64,000 nt of DNA, taken from an uncultured Acidimicrobiales bacterium (lineage in GTDB: Bacteria; Actinomycetota; Acidimicrobiia; Acidimicrobiales; Aldehydirespiratoraceae). Location: NCBI GenBank assembly GCA_905480195.1, contig CAJQPN010000048.1, forward strand, positions 1 to 64,000. The letters are read 5' to 3'. Shown here in pieces: positions 10,030 to 20,454 of the stretch. The notes under the pieces are model-generated. The model was not told where the DNA came from. It saw only the letters and a program-made list of their open reading frames with translations, and did not search any database. Position 1 is the first letter of the stretch; every line of letters begins with the position of its first letter. The position numbers and the translations under genes are program-made.

Positions 10030-10920
10030 ATGACCGACCTCCTCGAAGTCGACGTCCACGATCTCGACACCCAAATGCCCGAGCTGCTCAACGAGTTGCT
10101 CACCGGTACGGGCGCGATCGTGATCCGGCAGGCGTTCTCGGCTGCCGAGATCGCCGAGGCTCGTCGCCTGATCCACCACTATTCCGACACCGAAGGTGAC
10201 AAGGAAACCCACTTCCAGGGCGCAAACGCCGACACCATCCACCTCCAACGACGAGTGTGGAACCTGCTCAACAAGGGCGAGGTCTTCGAGCAAATGGTGC
10301 AGCACCCGGCCGTGATGGAGATCGTCGGTCGGTTTCTGGGATCCGCCTTCATCATGGGCTCAGTGGCGGCGAACCGACTGCTCCCCGGCGGACCGGGTCA
10401 GGAGCCTCACGTCGACTACCCGTACTGGGACATGTACAAGCGCAACGAGTTTCCCATGAACTTCAACTCTTCGTTCCCGTTGAACGCACAGGCGACGATC
10501 CTTCTCGATCCGTTCACACCGGAATCGGGCGCCACCGCGTTTCTGCCCAACAGCCAGGGCGACCTCCGCTACCCCGATGAACACGATCGCAAGCACTTTT
10601 TCGAGTACGCAGCGCGGATGACCGGCGAGCCGGGCGACTGCGTCATCTTCAACGGCATGTGCTGGCATTGCGCCATGCCCAACGTCAGTCACGACGTCGA
10701 CCGCACCGGGGTACTGATCGAATATCTCCCGAAATTCATCGCACCGCTCGAGGACCTACGGCGCGGCGTTCGCGCCGACGTCGTCGAGCGAGCGACACCG
10801 ATGCTTCGCCAGCTGATGGCACTCGAGTACCCATACCCCGAGATCCTCGACGACAACACCGGAGAAGCGACCATCGGCCGTGACGTCGATGCCGAGAGTC
10901 ATTCCGCGATCGAGGCATGA
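10030..10920 (+). CDS. Phytanoyl-CoA dioxygenase (PhyH) family protein
   Basis: HVDYPYWDM (HxD), late His in CWHCAMPNVSHDVDRTGVLIEYLP. Confidence 0.82.
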   Translation: MTDLLEVDVHDLDTQMPELLNELLTGTGAIVIRQAFSAAEIAEARRLIHHYSDTEGDKETHFQGANADTIHLQRRVWNLLNKGEVFEQMVQHPAVMEIVGRFLGSAFIMGSVAANRLLPGGPGQEPHVDYPYWDMYKRNEFPMNFNSSFPLNAQATILLDPFTPESGATAFLPNSQGDLRYPDEHDRKHFFEYAARMTGEPGDCVIFNGMCWHCAMPNVSHDVDRTGVLIEYLPKFIAPLEDLRRGVRADVVERATPMLRQLMALEYPYPEILDDNTGEATIGRDVDAESHSAIEA

Positions 10921-10921
10921 G

Positions 10922-12010
10922 ATGACCAGGGTGGGGATCATCGGCACGTCCTGGTGGGCCGACGCAATGTACCTCCCTGCACTGCGCAGCATCGCCGAAG
11001 TGGACGTCGTCGCCACCCTCGGCCGCGATGCGGGACGGACTGCGGCCTTCGCCGACCGCTGGGAGATCGGGGAATGGTTCACCGACACCGATGCCTTCTT
11101 CGACACGCCGATGGACGCCGTCATCGTCGCGTCGGCCAACGATTCGCACCACCCACTCACCATGCGGGCGCTCGCCCTCGGGCTCGATGTGCTCTGCGAG
11201 AAACCGCTCGGTCTCACCGTCGACGAAGCCCACGAAATGCAGACCGCCGCAGCCAGCGCCAATGCCGTGACACTCGTACCGTTCACCTACCGCTACATGC
11301 CAGTCAACCAGTGGCTGAAACGGCTCATCGAACACGGCTATCTCGGCGACCCGTTTCATCTCGGTCTTCGCTACTTCACCGGCTTCGCCCGCGACGGCGA
11401 GTACGCCTGGCGATTCGATCGATCCGAGGCCGGGAGCGGTGTGATCGGCGACATCGGAAGTCACTTCGTCTACCTCGCCCGCTGGTTCTTCGGCGAGGTC
11501 GAGTCGGTCTCGTGCACCTCGCGCTCGTTCATCCCTCGCGATGAACGTCCCGACGGTCGCCCTTACGCTCGCGGCGAAGACTCAGCAACCATGACGCTCG
11601 GATTCGTCTCGGGCGCCTATGCAACCGTCCAGGTGAGCGCTGTGTGCTGGGAAGGCACGTCATTCGGCCAGACCCACCAGTTCGACGCGCACGGCAGCGA
11701 CGGCTCGCTCTACGCGACATGTGATTGGGAAGCGTCCCAGGAAGTCCGCGGGGTGAAAGCCGGCGAGCCGGGACCAGCGGCCACACTCACGATCCCCGAC
11801 GATCTCTGGGCGGGCGCTCGACGCGACACCGTCCACAACACGTACCGCGACGTCTTCCGGGGCGGAGGGGCGATGATCGGCGACTTCATCCACAGCGTCA
11901 GGACACGCAAACCATGTGAGCCGTCCTTCGTTGAAGGACTCCGCATCCAAGAGCTATGCGACGCCGCCGTTGAGAGCGCTGCGGTCGGCGGCTCTGCCAT
12001 CAACGTCTAG
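10922..12010 (+). CDS. Gfo/Idh/MocA family oxidoreductase
   Basis: MTRVGIIGTSWWADAMYLPALRSI...DVLCEKPLGLTVDEAHEM. Confidence 0.9.
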   Translation: MTRVGIIGTSWWADAMYLPALRSIAEVDVVATLGRDAGRTAAFADRWEIGEWFTDTDAFFDTPMDAVIVASANDSHHPLTMRALALGLDVLCEKPLGLTVDEAHEMQTAAASANAVTLVPFTYRYMPVNQWLKRLIEHGYLGDPFHLGLRYFTGFARDGEYAWRFDRSEAGSGVIGDIGSHFVYLARWFFGEVESVSCTSRSFIPRDERPDGRPYARGEDSATMTLGFVSGAYATVQVSAVCWEGTSFGQTHQFDAHGSDGSLYATCDWEASQEVRGVKAGEPGPAATLTIPDDLWAGARRDTVHNTYRDVFRGGGAMIGDFIHSVRTRKPCEPSFVEGLRIQELCDAAVESAAVGGSAINV

Positions 12011-12021
12011 CCTCGGCAACC

Positions 12022-12963
12022 ATGATCCTCGGATTCGATGTCGGCGGCACGAACGCCCGGGCGTTGCTCATCGACCCGGCAACCGGCGCCATCAGCGATC
12101 GCGATCGCGAGTCGAGTGCCGGGCCCGGGCCCGTGCTGCTCGAGACACTCCTGCGGATGATCGACAGGATGCAAAAGCACAACAACATCAAACTTGAGGC
12201 TGTCGGCCTCGGTGTCGCCGGCCTGGCCCACCGATCCGGCGTCATCCACTACTCCCCTAACCTCCCCGAACTGATCGAGTACCCCCTCGGCACCGAGCTC
12301 GCCGAACGCACAGGACTCGACGTCGTCGTCATGAACGACGCCACCGCCGCCACCTGGGCCGAAGGCCGTCTCGGCGCAGGTCGCGGAAGCGACGACTTCA
12401 TGCTCGTCACGCTTGGCACTGGCATCGGAAGCGGCTTCGTGTGTGGTGGACGACTACTTCACGGTCACAACGGTTTCGCCGGCGAGAGTGGCCACATGGT
12501 TGTCGATGCCAACGGCCCCACACATCACACCGGGCAACAAGGTCCCTGGGAGTACTACGCATCGGGCACTGCGCTCGGCCAAATCGGCCGGTCGCAGGCC
12601 CAGATCGGCCTCTTTCCATCGGCGCTGACCCTCGCCGGCTCGGTCGCTGCGATCACCGGCTTCACCGTCGCCGAGGCTCTGAGCCGCGGCGACAAGGAGG
12701 CCGAGCGCATCTTCGACGGCTTCTGTCGTCAGGTAGCAGTCGGGCTCGCCAACCTCGTCATGATCTTCGACCCTGAGCGAGTCGTGCTCGGCGGCGGGTT
12801 GACCGATATCGCAGAGCCGCTCCGGGCTGGAACCGCACAGTGGCTCGACAAGCTCACCCTTGGCGGCGAATACCGCCCTCCGGTCGACATCGTGATGGCC
12901 GAACTCGGTGACGACGCCGGCGCGCTCGGCGCGGCACTGTGGGCCCATCAGGGTGGCGCCTGA
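12022..12963 (+). CDS. ROK family sugar kinase (glucokinase-like)
   Basis: MILGFDVGGTNARALLIDPATG...LGTGIGSGFVCGGRLLHGHNGFAGESGHMVVD. Confidence 0.9.
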   Translation: MILGFDVGGTNARALLIDPATGAISDRDRESSAGPGPVLLETLLRMIDRMQKHNNIKLEAVGLGVAGLAHRSGVIHYSPNLPELIEYPLGTELAERTGLDVVVMNDATAATWAEGRLGAGRGSDDFMLVTLGTGIGSGFVCGGRLLHGHNGFAGESGHMVVDANGPTHHTGQQGPWEYYASGTALGQIGRSQAQIGLFPSALTLAGSVAAITGFTVAEALSRGDKEAERIFDGFCRQVAVGLANLVMIFDPERVVLGGGLTDIAEPLRAGTAQWLDKLTLGGEYRPPVDIVMAELGDDAGALGAALWAHQGGA

Positions 12964-12987
12964 GCGAGCACCGAACAGAGAGACCCG

Positions 12988-14328
12988 ATGACCGACTTTT
13001 TCACCACCGTTCCCGAGCCCATCCAATTCGAGGGGCCGGACTCCGATAATCCGCTGGCATTTCGCTGGTACGACGCCAATCGCGTGGTTGGCGACAAGAC
13101 GATGGCCGAACACCTCCGGATGGCGGTCTGCTACTGGCACTCGTTCAACTGGCCAGGCAACGACGTGTTCGGTGACGGCACCTTCGACCGCCCGTGGCTG
13201 GGTTCCGATCTCGACCCGATGGCAGCTGCCCGCACCAAGATGGCGGCTGCATTCGAGTTCTTCGAGAAACTCGGCATCCCGTACTTCTGTTTTCACGATC
13301 ACGATGTCTCACCCACCGGAGACTCGTTCGCTGAGGAGACAGCAAACTTCACCGAGCTCGCCGAAGTCATGGCCGCGCACATGCAACGCTCGGGAGTCGG
13401 CCTCTTGTGGGGCACGGCTCGCCTCTTCGGCCACCCCCGCTACATGGCCGGGGCCGCCACCAATCCCGATCCGGAGATCTATGCCCGCGCCGCAGCGCAG
13501 GTGAAGAACTGCATGGATGTCACCCACCGGCTCGGCGGTCAAAACTATGTGCTCTGGGGTGGCCGTGAGGGGTACGAGACCCTGCTCAACACCGATCTGG
13601 CGAAGGAACTCGATCAGCTCGGACGCTTTCTCTCTCAGGTCGTCGAGTACAAACATGACATCGGCTTCGAGGGCACGATCCTGCTCGAACCGAAACCGCA
13701 GGAGCCCACCAAACACCAATACGACTACGACTCGCAGTCGTGCTTCGCGTTCCTGCAGCGGTACGGGCTCCAAGACGAGGTCAAGGTCAACATTGAGGTC
13801 AACCACGCAACGCTTTCAGGCCACGACTTCCAGCACGAGATCGCCATGGCGGCCGCCTGCGGAATCCTCGGATCGGTTGACGCCAACCGAGGCGACGACC
13901 GCCTGGGATGGGACACCGACCAGTTCCCAAACTCAGTCGAGGAGATGTCGCTCGGCGTCTACGAGATCCTGCGTGCCGGAGGCTTCACCACCGGAGGCTT
14001 CAACTTCGACACCAAGCTTCGCCGGATGTCGATCGCCCGCGACGACCTCTTCCACGCCCACATCGGCGGAATGGATACTCTGGCTCGTTCGCTGCTCGTC
14101 GCCCACGCCATGCTCGAAGACGGCGTGCTTGAGCAACGTCGCACCCGGCGCTACGAGGGCTGGGACGGGCCGCTCGGAAGCGACATTCACTCCGGCACCG
14201 GCCGAGGGGCGTCGCTCGGTTCACTGCACGATTTCGTGAGCGGATCCGACCTCGACCCCGCGCCGACGAGCGGCCGCCAGGAAGAACTCGAGAACCTGGT
14301 GAACCGCTACATCGAACAAACCCGCTGA
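12988..14328 (+). CDS. xylA: Xylose isomerase
   Basis: [83 protein letters not shown]. Confidence 0.97.
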   Translation: MTDFFTTVPEPIQFEGPDSDNPLAFRWYDANRVVGDKTMAEHLRMAVCYWHSFNWPGNDVFGDGTFDRPWLGSDLDPMAAARTKMAAAFEFFEKLGIPYFCFHDHDVSPTGDSFAEETANFTELAEVMAAHMQRSGVGLLWGTARLFGHPRYMAGAATNPDPEIYARAAAQVKNCMDVTHRLGGQNYVLWGGREGYETLLNTDLAKELDQLGRFLSQVVEYKHDIGFEGTILLEPKPQEPTKHQYDYDSQSCFAFLQRYGLQDEVKVNIEVNHATLSGHDFQHEIAMAAACGILGSVDANRGDDRLGWDTDQFPNSVEEMSLGVYEILRAGGFTTGGFNFDTKLRRMSIARDDLFHAHIGGMDTLARSLLVAHAMLEDGVLEQRRTRRYEGWDGPLGSDIHSGTGRGASLGSLHDFVSGSDLDPAPTSGRQEELENLVNRYIEQTR

Positions 14329-15710
14329 TGCCGCTCGTTGCCGGCATCGACTCCTCCACCCAGTCGTGCAAGGTCGAGGTCCGCGACCTTGACTCTGGAG
14401 AAACGGTCGCAATCGCTCGTGCGTCGCACCCGCCGACCAGCCCCCCGCGCAGCGAACAAGATCCGACTTCATGGTGGCAGGCGTTGACCGAAGCGTTCTC
14501 GCAGATCGGTTCAGCTGCCCGTGACATCGCTGCGATCAGCGTGGGCGGCCAACAACACGGCCTGGTCGTTCTCGACCACGAAGACGAGCCCCTCCGCCCG
14601 GCCAAGCTGTGGAACGACACCGAGTCGGCACCGCAGTCGGAGGCGCTCGTCGAGGCGATCGGAGCTGGAGCCTGGGCCCAACGGGTCGGGTCGGTACCGG
14701 TCGCCTCGTTCACGATCACCAAGCTCGCCTGGCTGGCCGAACACGAACCCGAGATCGTGGGACGGATCACCAAGGTGATGCTGCCCCACGACTATCTCAA
14801 CCTTCGCCTCACCGGCGTCCACGCCACCGATCGCGGCGATGCGTCGGGGAGCGGGTGGTTCGACCCTGTCACCGGGGAGTGCGCAGACGAACTGCTCGCA
14901 CTCGTTGGTGGACGCGACGATTGGGCGAACCTCGTGCCGACCGTTGTCGGTCCAACCGACACCTTGGGCCTCCTCACTGAGGTAGCAGCGGCGGCAATCG
15001 GAGTGCCGGTCGGTACCCCTGTCGGTCCTGGAAGCGGCGACAACATGGCTGCCGCACTCGGGCTCGGACTCGTGCCGGGTGATGCCAGCCTCTCGCTCGG
15101 CACCTCCGGGGTCGTGTATGCCACATCGGCGGAACCGACCGCCGATGCCTCCGGCAACGTGGCGGGCTTCGCCGACGCAACCGGCGCGTTCCTGCCCCTC
15201 GTGTGCACGCTCAATGCGACCAAGGTCACCGACACTGTCGCCGGGTGGCTCGGCATGGATCACACCGCCTTCGCAGCAGCAGCCCTTCGCGCTCCGGTGG
15301 GAGCGAACGGCGCTCGGCTCATCCCCTACTTCGACGGTGAGCGCACGCCGAGCCTGCCCGACGCTACCGGCACCTTTGAAGGCCTTCGCAACGACACGAC
15401 GCCCGATGACCTCGCTCGTGCCGCGCATGAGGGTGTCCTACGCGGCCTGCTCTACGGCCTCGACGCGCTCGAGCAGGCGGGCGCTGCGGTCGGGGGCCGA
15501 CTTCACCTGATCGGCGGCGGGGCCAAGAGCCCTGCCTACCGGCAGATCCTCGCCGATCTACACGGCGCCCCGATCCGTATCCCTGACACTGATGAGACGG
15601 TTGCAACCGGCGCCGCCGTTCAGGCTGCGGCGATCCTCGGATGCCCGTTCACCGAGACCGCTCGAGCATGGGCCCTTGGAGCAGGGGTCGATATCGAGCC
15701 GAGCCCCTGA
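14328..15710 (+). CDS. xylB: Xylulokinase
   Basis: [46 protein letters not shown]; overlaps the xylA stop. Confidence 0.95.
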   Translation: MPLVAGIDSSTQSCKVEVRDLDSGETVAIARASHPPTSPPRSEQDPTSWWQALTEAFSQIGSAARDIAAISVGGQQHGLVVLDHEDEPLRPAKLWNDTESAPQSEALVEAIGAGAWAQRVGSVPVASFTITKLAWLAEHEPEIVGRITKVMLPHDYLNLRLTGVHATDRGDASGSGWFDPVTGECADELLALVGGRDDWANLVPTVVGPTDTLGLLTEVAAAAIGVPVGTPVGPGSGDNMAAALGLGLVPGDASLSLGTSGVVYATSAEPTADASGNVAGFADATGAFLPLVCTLNATKVTDTVAGWLGMDHTAFAAAALRAPVGANGARLIPYFDGERTPSLPDATGTFEGLRNDTTPDDLARAAHEGVLRGLLYGLDALEQAGAAVGGRLHLIGGGAKSPAYRQILADLHGAPIRIPDTDETVATGAAVQAAAILGCPFTETARAWALGAGVDIEPSP

Positions 15711-15738
15711 GGCTCAGGAGTTCTCCCGGGCTCGGCTC
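15696..15738 (+). terminator. Terminator-like hairpin spanning the xylB stop codon
   Basis: GAGCCGAGCCC ... GGGCTCGGCTC, 11-bp perfect inverted repeat, 21-nt loop; no T tract follows. Confidence 0.45.
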
Positions 15739-15943
15739 AGGCTGACTCGGGGAAGCTTGTTTGCCGTCTTGGGATACTGCGGCGAAGCCGTCGACACCCG
15801 CACCTCGAAACCGTCGATCTCGAGAGCGACCGGCACTTCCTTGGGCCCGGCCCCCTCCAACGGTCGCTGGCCGGGTCAAGGGCGATCCGCTGGCCTTTGG
15901 GGAATTGTGAGAGTTAGCCGCGCGACCAACTAGCCTTCCGCTT

Positions 15944-17800
15944 ATGCCTGCGTACCGTTCTCACACAACCACTCAGGGCCGAAACATGGCCGGGGCCCGC
16001 GCACTGTGGCGTGCCACGGGCATGGGTGACGAAGACTTCGAGAAGCCGATCATCGCCGTGTCGAACTCGTTCACACAGTTCGTACCCGGCCACGTCCACC
16101 TGAAGGATCTCGGCCAACTCGTGTGCCGCGAGATCGAAGCCGCTGGCGGTGTCGCCAAGGAGTTCAACACGATTGCCGTCGACGATGGCATCGCCATGGG
16201 CCACGACGGCATGCTTTACAGCCTCCCAAGTCGCGATCTCATCGCCGACTCGGTCGAGTACATGGTCAACGCGCACTGCGCCGACGCGCTGGTTTGCATC
16301 TCCAACTGCGACAAGATCACCCCTGGAATGTTGATGGCGACGATGCGCCTCAACATCCCGACGATTTTCGTCACCGGCGGGCCCATGGAAGCCGGTAAGA
16401 CCAAGCTCGCCGGGGTCGAGGTCAAGCTCGACCTGATCGACCCGATGATCAAGGCGGGCGACAAGGCCGTCAGCGACGAAGACGTCTTGCAGATGGAACG
16501 TTCAGCGTGTCCGACCTGTGGTTCCTGTTCGGGCATGTTCACCGCCAACTCGATGAACTGTTTGGCCGAAGCCCTTGGCCTCGCACTCCCGGGCAACGGC
16601 ACAGTGTTGGCGACCCACGCCGACCGCGAGCAGTTGTTCCTGCAGGCCGGACGCCAGATCGTCGACCTTGCGAAGAAGTACTACGACAAGGATGACGAGT
16701 CGGTCCTGCCCCGATCAATCTGTACGAAGGCAGCATTCGAGAACGCGATGACGCTCGATATTGCGATGGGCGGCTCGACCAACACGGTGCTGCACATTCT
16801 CGCAGCCGCCCGAGAGGCTGAGGTCGACTTCATGATGAGCGATATCGACCGGCTCAGCCGCACCTCACCGGCGATCTGCAAGGTTGCTCCGGCCACCAGC
16901 GAGTACCACATCGAAGATGTCCACCGAGCGGGTGGCATCATGGGCATCCTCGGCGAACTCGACCGCGGCGGCCTCCTCGACACGTCCCTCCCCACGGTGC
17001 ACAGCAACTCAATGGCTGACGCCCTCGATCAGTGGGACATCATGCGCGACCCCACGCCTGATGTTGTCGAGTTCTACCGAGCCGGGCCTGCCGGTATCCC
17101 GACGCAGACTGCGTTCTCACAGAGCACCCGCTGGGACAGCCTCGACACCGATCGCCAGGGTGGCTGCATCCGCAGTGTCGAGAACGCCTACTTTCAAGAC
17201 GGCGGCCTCGCCGTGCTGTTCGGCAACATCGCCGAGAAAGGCTGCATCGTGAAGACGGCCGGTGTCGACGAGGAGATCTTCACGTTTTCCGGCCCCGCCA
17301 GGGTGTTCGAATCCCAGGACAGCGCGTGCGAGGGGATTCTCGACGAAACGCGGATCAACGCCGGTGACGTCGTGATCATTCGCTACGAGGGGCCAAAGGG
17401 AGGCCCCGGAATGCAAGAGATGCTTTATCCGACCTCGTACATCAAGAGTCGGGGGCTCGGCAAAGAGTGCGCACTCCTCACCGACGGCCGCTTCTCGGGC
17501 GGGACGTCGGGGCTCTCGATCGGTCACGCATCTCCCGAAGCAGCCGAAGGTGGCGCGATCGGCCTCATTGAGGACGGTGACATCATCGACATCGACATCC
17601 CGAATCGGTCCATCTCGTTGCGGATCTCCGACGATGAGCTGGCTGCCCGACGCACTGCGATGGAAGCGAAGGGCGACGGTGCCTGGCAGCCCACAGAGGA
17701 GCGCCAGCGGAATGTATCGGCCGCTTTGTGGGCCTACGCCGCCATGACCACCAGCGCCGACACCGGTGCCGTACGCGACGTCTCGCAGATTCGAAAATGA
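15944..17800 (+). CDS. ilvD: Dihydroxy-acid dehydratase
   Basis: [78 protein letters not shown]-type block. Confidence 0.97.
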   Translation: MPAYRSHTTTQGRNMAGARALWRATGMGDEDFEKPIIAVSNSFTQFVPGHVHLKDLGQLVCREIEAAGGVAKEFNTIAVDDGIAMGHDGMLYSLPSRDLIADSVEYMVNAHCADALVCISNCDKITPGMLMATMRLNIPTIFVTGGPMEAGKTKLAGVEVKLDLIDPMIKAGDKAVSDEDVLQMERSACPTCGSCSGMFTANSMNCLAEALGLALPGNGTVLATHADREQLFLQAGRQIVDLAKKYYDKDDESVLPRSICTKAAFENAMTLDIAMGGSTNTVLHILAAAREAEVDFMMSDIDRLSRTSPAICKVAPATSEYHIEDVHRAGGIMGILGELDRGGLLDTSLPTVHSNSMADALDQWDIMRDPTPDVVEFYRAGPAGIPTQTAFSQSTRWDSLDTDRQGGCIRSVENAYFQDGGLAVLFGNIAEKGCIVKTAGVDEEIFTFSGPARVFESQDSACEGILDETRINAGDVVIIRYEGPKGGPGMQEMLYPTSYIKSRGLGKECALLTDGRFSGGTSGLSIGHASPEAAEGGAIGLIEDGDIIDIDIPNRSISLRISDDELAARRTAMEAKGDGAWQPTEERQRNVSAALWAYAAMTTSADTGAVRDVSQIRK

Positions 17801-17804
17801 GCCA

Positions 17805-18356
17805 GTGACCAACTCCGCACGGTCCGCTCCGGTCCGCGGCCCCGAGGCCGTTCGTCGTTCCCTCATTGACGCGGCAGTCCAACTGATGGGCATGCGGTCA
17901 CCACGTCAGATCTCGGGACGCGAGCTCGCCAAGCATGCAGGGGTCAACTACGGCCTCATTCATCACTACTTCGGCAGCAAGGACGCCGTATTCGCCGAAG
18001 CCGTTGCAGCCGCCACCGACGAGATGGGGCAGCGCTGGGATAGCGATGGAATCTTGCCGGTCAACACCAACGACGAGGCGTCGAGCTACCGCACCTTCGC
18101 GAAGCTCGAAGTCGACGAGGCCCTCTCCCCAATGAAAGGCCTCATGCACCGGATTGCGCAGGGCCAGGCAGCCGCCACTGGGAAGAGCATCGACGACCCA
18201 GACCTGCTCGCCCAAGTTGCGCTGTGCGCCGCACTCCAGTTCGGATGGGGCGCGTTCGAAGAAGAGATCGTCTCCGGGCTCGCCGAGTTCGGCATCGACC
18301 GAGACGAACTTCGCGCGCGCGTGTCCGCACTCTCGCTGCGACTCATCGACGAGTGA
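17805..18356 (+). CDS. TetR family transcriptional regulator
   Basis: RRSLIDAAVQLMGMRSPRQISGRELAKHAGVNYGLIHHYFGSKDAVFAEAV. Confidence 0.88.
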   Translation: MTNSARSAPVRGPEAVRRSLIDAAVQLMGMRSPRQISGRELAKHAGVNYGLIHHYFGSKDAVFAEAVAAATDEMGQRWDSDGILPVNTNDEASSYRTFAKLEVDEALSPMKGLMHRIAQGQAAATGKSIDDPDLLAQVALCAALQFGWGAFEEEIVSGLAEFGIDRDELRARVSALSLRLIDE

Positions 18357-19585
18357 CGCAGTCCGCCCCAGTGATCCCCCGCTCCGAGGCGGGAGTGGTC
18401 GCCTTCCTCGGGTTCACCGGCGCGCTTCTGGCGTTTGGGATCGACACGGCACTCCCGGCCTTCGACGAGATCCGTAACCGGTTCGATCTTGCGGACGGCA
18501 GCGGCGAAGTCAGCCTTATCGTCACGGCGTACCTCCTCGGCATGGCCGCCGGACAGCTGCCTGTCGGACCGCTCTCCGACCGCTACGGACGCATCCCAAT
18601 CCTGCAGGCGTCGCTCGCGCTCTACATCATCGGTGCGATTGGAGCGACGCTCTCGACCGACTACACCACCGTGCTTGCCTCGCGCTTTGTGTGGGGATTC
18701 GGCGCATCAGGCCCAGCCGTGATCGGCTATGCCATCGCACGGGACCTCTACGAGGGCGATCAGATGGCGCGCGTCCTGTCGATGGTGATGGCGGTGTTCA
18801 TGATCGGGCCAACCGTGGCACCCCTCATCGGCGAAGGATTGATCGCAATTCTCCCCTGGCAGTCGGTCTTTGGTGCGGCTGTACTGCTCGCAGTCAGCGG
18901 CATGGTTTGGACGGCTCGCTTCGGAGAAACGCACCCCCCGGACAAGCGACGGCCGATCGAACCGGAAGCCATCGGACGTGCGATTCGCGCGACCCTGACC
19001 CATCGGTCCTCCACCGGGTACCTAGCGGCAATGGTGTTCAGTTACGGCGCGTTCTTCGTCTTCCTTGGGAGTTCCCAGCCGATCATCGACACGATCTACG
19101 ACCGTCCCGGGTGGTTCGCCGCAACCTTCGGCCTCGTCTCGGCCGTGCAAGGAATCAGCGTCTGGGTAGTCAGTCGTCGCGTTGAACGGCTCGGTACCGC
19201 ACGCGTTGCGCTCGTCGCCTACTCGCTCAACGTTGTGGCCTACGGGGCGCTCACCGCCGCTGCCATTGCATATGACGGCGTCCCATCGTTTGCGCTGTGG
19301 GTCATACTCGTCACGATCACCTCAACGGCGAGCACGATCGTCACGTCCACGGCGGTTTCACTCAATCTCGAGCCAATGGAGCGGATCGCCGGCACCGCTT
19401 CAGCGGTCAGAGGCGTCGCCACGCTCGGCCTCGGTTCGATCCTCGCATGGGTGATCGACCGACAGATCCAAGACACCATCACCCCGATGGCACTCGGCGG
19501 ACTCCTCTACTGCAGTATTGGCCTCGGAGTCCTTCTCTGGGCCCGGGGCGGTTCGCTCGCCGTCATCGATCCCGACGCACACTGA
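18353..19585 (+). CDS. MFS transporter, Bcr/CflA-like
   Basis: LGMAAGQLPVGPLSDRYGRIPILQASLALYIIGAIGATLSTDYTTVLASRFVWGFGAS; 12-TM pattern; GTG start overlaps the TetR stop. Confidence 0.87.
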   Translation: MTQSAPVIPRSEAGVVAFLGFTGALLAFGIDTALPAFDEIRNRFDLADGSGEVSLIVTAYLLGMAAGQLPVGPLSDRYGRIPILQASLALYIIGAIGATLSTDYTTVLASRFVWGFGASGPAVIGYAIARDLYEGDQMARVLSMVMAVFMIGPTVAPLIGEGLIAILPWQSVFGAAVLLAVSGMVWTARFGETHPPDKRRPIEPEAIGRAIRATLTHRSSTGYLAAMVFSYGAFFVFLGSSQPIIDTIYDRPGWFAATFGLVSAVQGISVWVVSRRVERLGTARVALVAYSLNVVAYGALTAAAIAYDGVPSFALWVILVTITSTASTIVTSTAVSLNLEPMERIAGTASAVRGVATLGLGSILAWVIDRQIQDTITPMALGGLLYCSIGLGVLLWARGGSLAVIDPDAH

Positions 19586-19635
19586 TCCGCTGCCGCACAA
19601 CCTGGGGTGTCCGACCTCGGAAGACGTCGAAGCGC

Positions 19636-20454
19636 TTAACGCCTGATCCCGAACCATTCGGCCAACACTGCGTCCCAGTCAGCCGCTGCGACTGGGACCT
19701 CGCGAATTTCGGCGCCGCTTCGTAGCGTCAGCCGATCACGAAACAAGGTGACCCGGTCGGCACCGTTACCGAGGAGTCGAGTTGCGAGCGGATTGGTGCG
19801 AAACGTTCCCTCGGCATCGGCCTGCAGCTTCAGGGAGGCAGCCTCGAAGTCAGCCATGTGGTGTTCGACCCGCTTGAAGCGGTACTGCGCAACCGGGATG
19901 CCATCGATGACCTCCGCCAACGTCGTGCCCTGCGGACTCGACAACAGTTCCCATTCGCCACGATCGTCTCGCTGGGGGCCGGCGGTGTCGAGGCGAAGTG
20001 GCCGCAGGAACGAATCGCCGAAACCGACATCGACGAGATAGGGCCGGTCGAGTTGCACCTCGAGGGCAAGGTGATCGATCTCGATCGCTGGCCCGCTTCG
20101 CAGTACCGCTGCGCCGAGCCGCCGAACCCGAAAGCCGAGTTGCTCCAGCAACCAGGCGCACGCACCATTGTTCTCGAAACACCACCCTCCTCGACCACCG
20201 AGCACTTTTGCGACCACCGTGTCGGTATCGGTCGAGACCGGCACCTGCGCAACCACATCGAGGTTCTCGAACGGGACAGCAACGAGGTGGGCGAGTTGGA
20301 TTGCAGCCAGCACCTCGAACGTCGGCTCGGTCGGACCGGCGTATCCGATGCGGTCGAGGTAGGCGTGCAACACTTCGGCCGTATGCAGTTCTCGCCTCGC
20401 GTCTCCGAGCTCATCCACTCGCCGATCGGTGCGGCTCACGCCCTCCTCGCTCAT
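19636..20454 (-). CDS. Arylamine N-acetyltransferase
   Basis: YLDRIGYAGPTEPTFEVLAAIQLAHLVAVPFENLDV...GGRGGWCFENNGACAWLLEQLGFRVRRLGAAV (catalytic Cys in RGGxCFE/N); start choice uncertain. Confidence 0.9.
   Translation of the reverse strand: MSEEGVSRTDRRVDELGDARRELHTAEVLHAYLDRIGYAGPTEPTFEVLAAIQLAHLVAVPFENLDVVAQVPVSTDTDTVVAKVLGGRGGWCFENNGACAWLLEQLGFRVRRLGAAVLRSGPAIEIDHLALEVQLDRPYLVDVGFGDSFLRPLRLDTAGPQRDDRGEWELLSSPQGTTLAEVIDGIPVAQYRFKRVEHHMADFEAASLKLQADAEGTFRTNPLATRLLGNGADRVTLFRDRLTLRSGAEIREVPVAAADWDAVLAEWFGIRR

Noticed and set aside
12454-13302. 282-aa minus ORF across ROK/xylA
   Set aside because: Antisense to two confidently identified genes.
14511-15428. 305-aa minus ORF within xylB
   Set aside because: Antisense shadow of xylulokinase.
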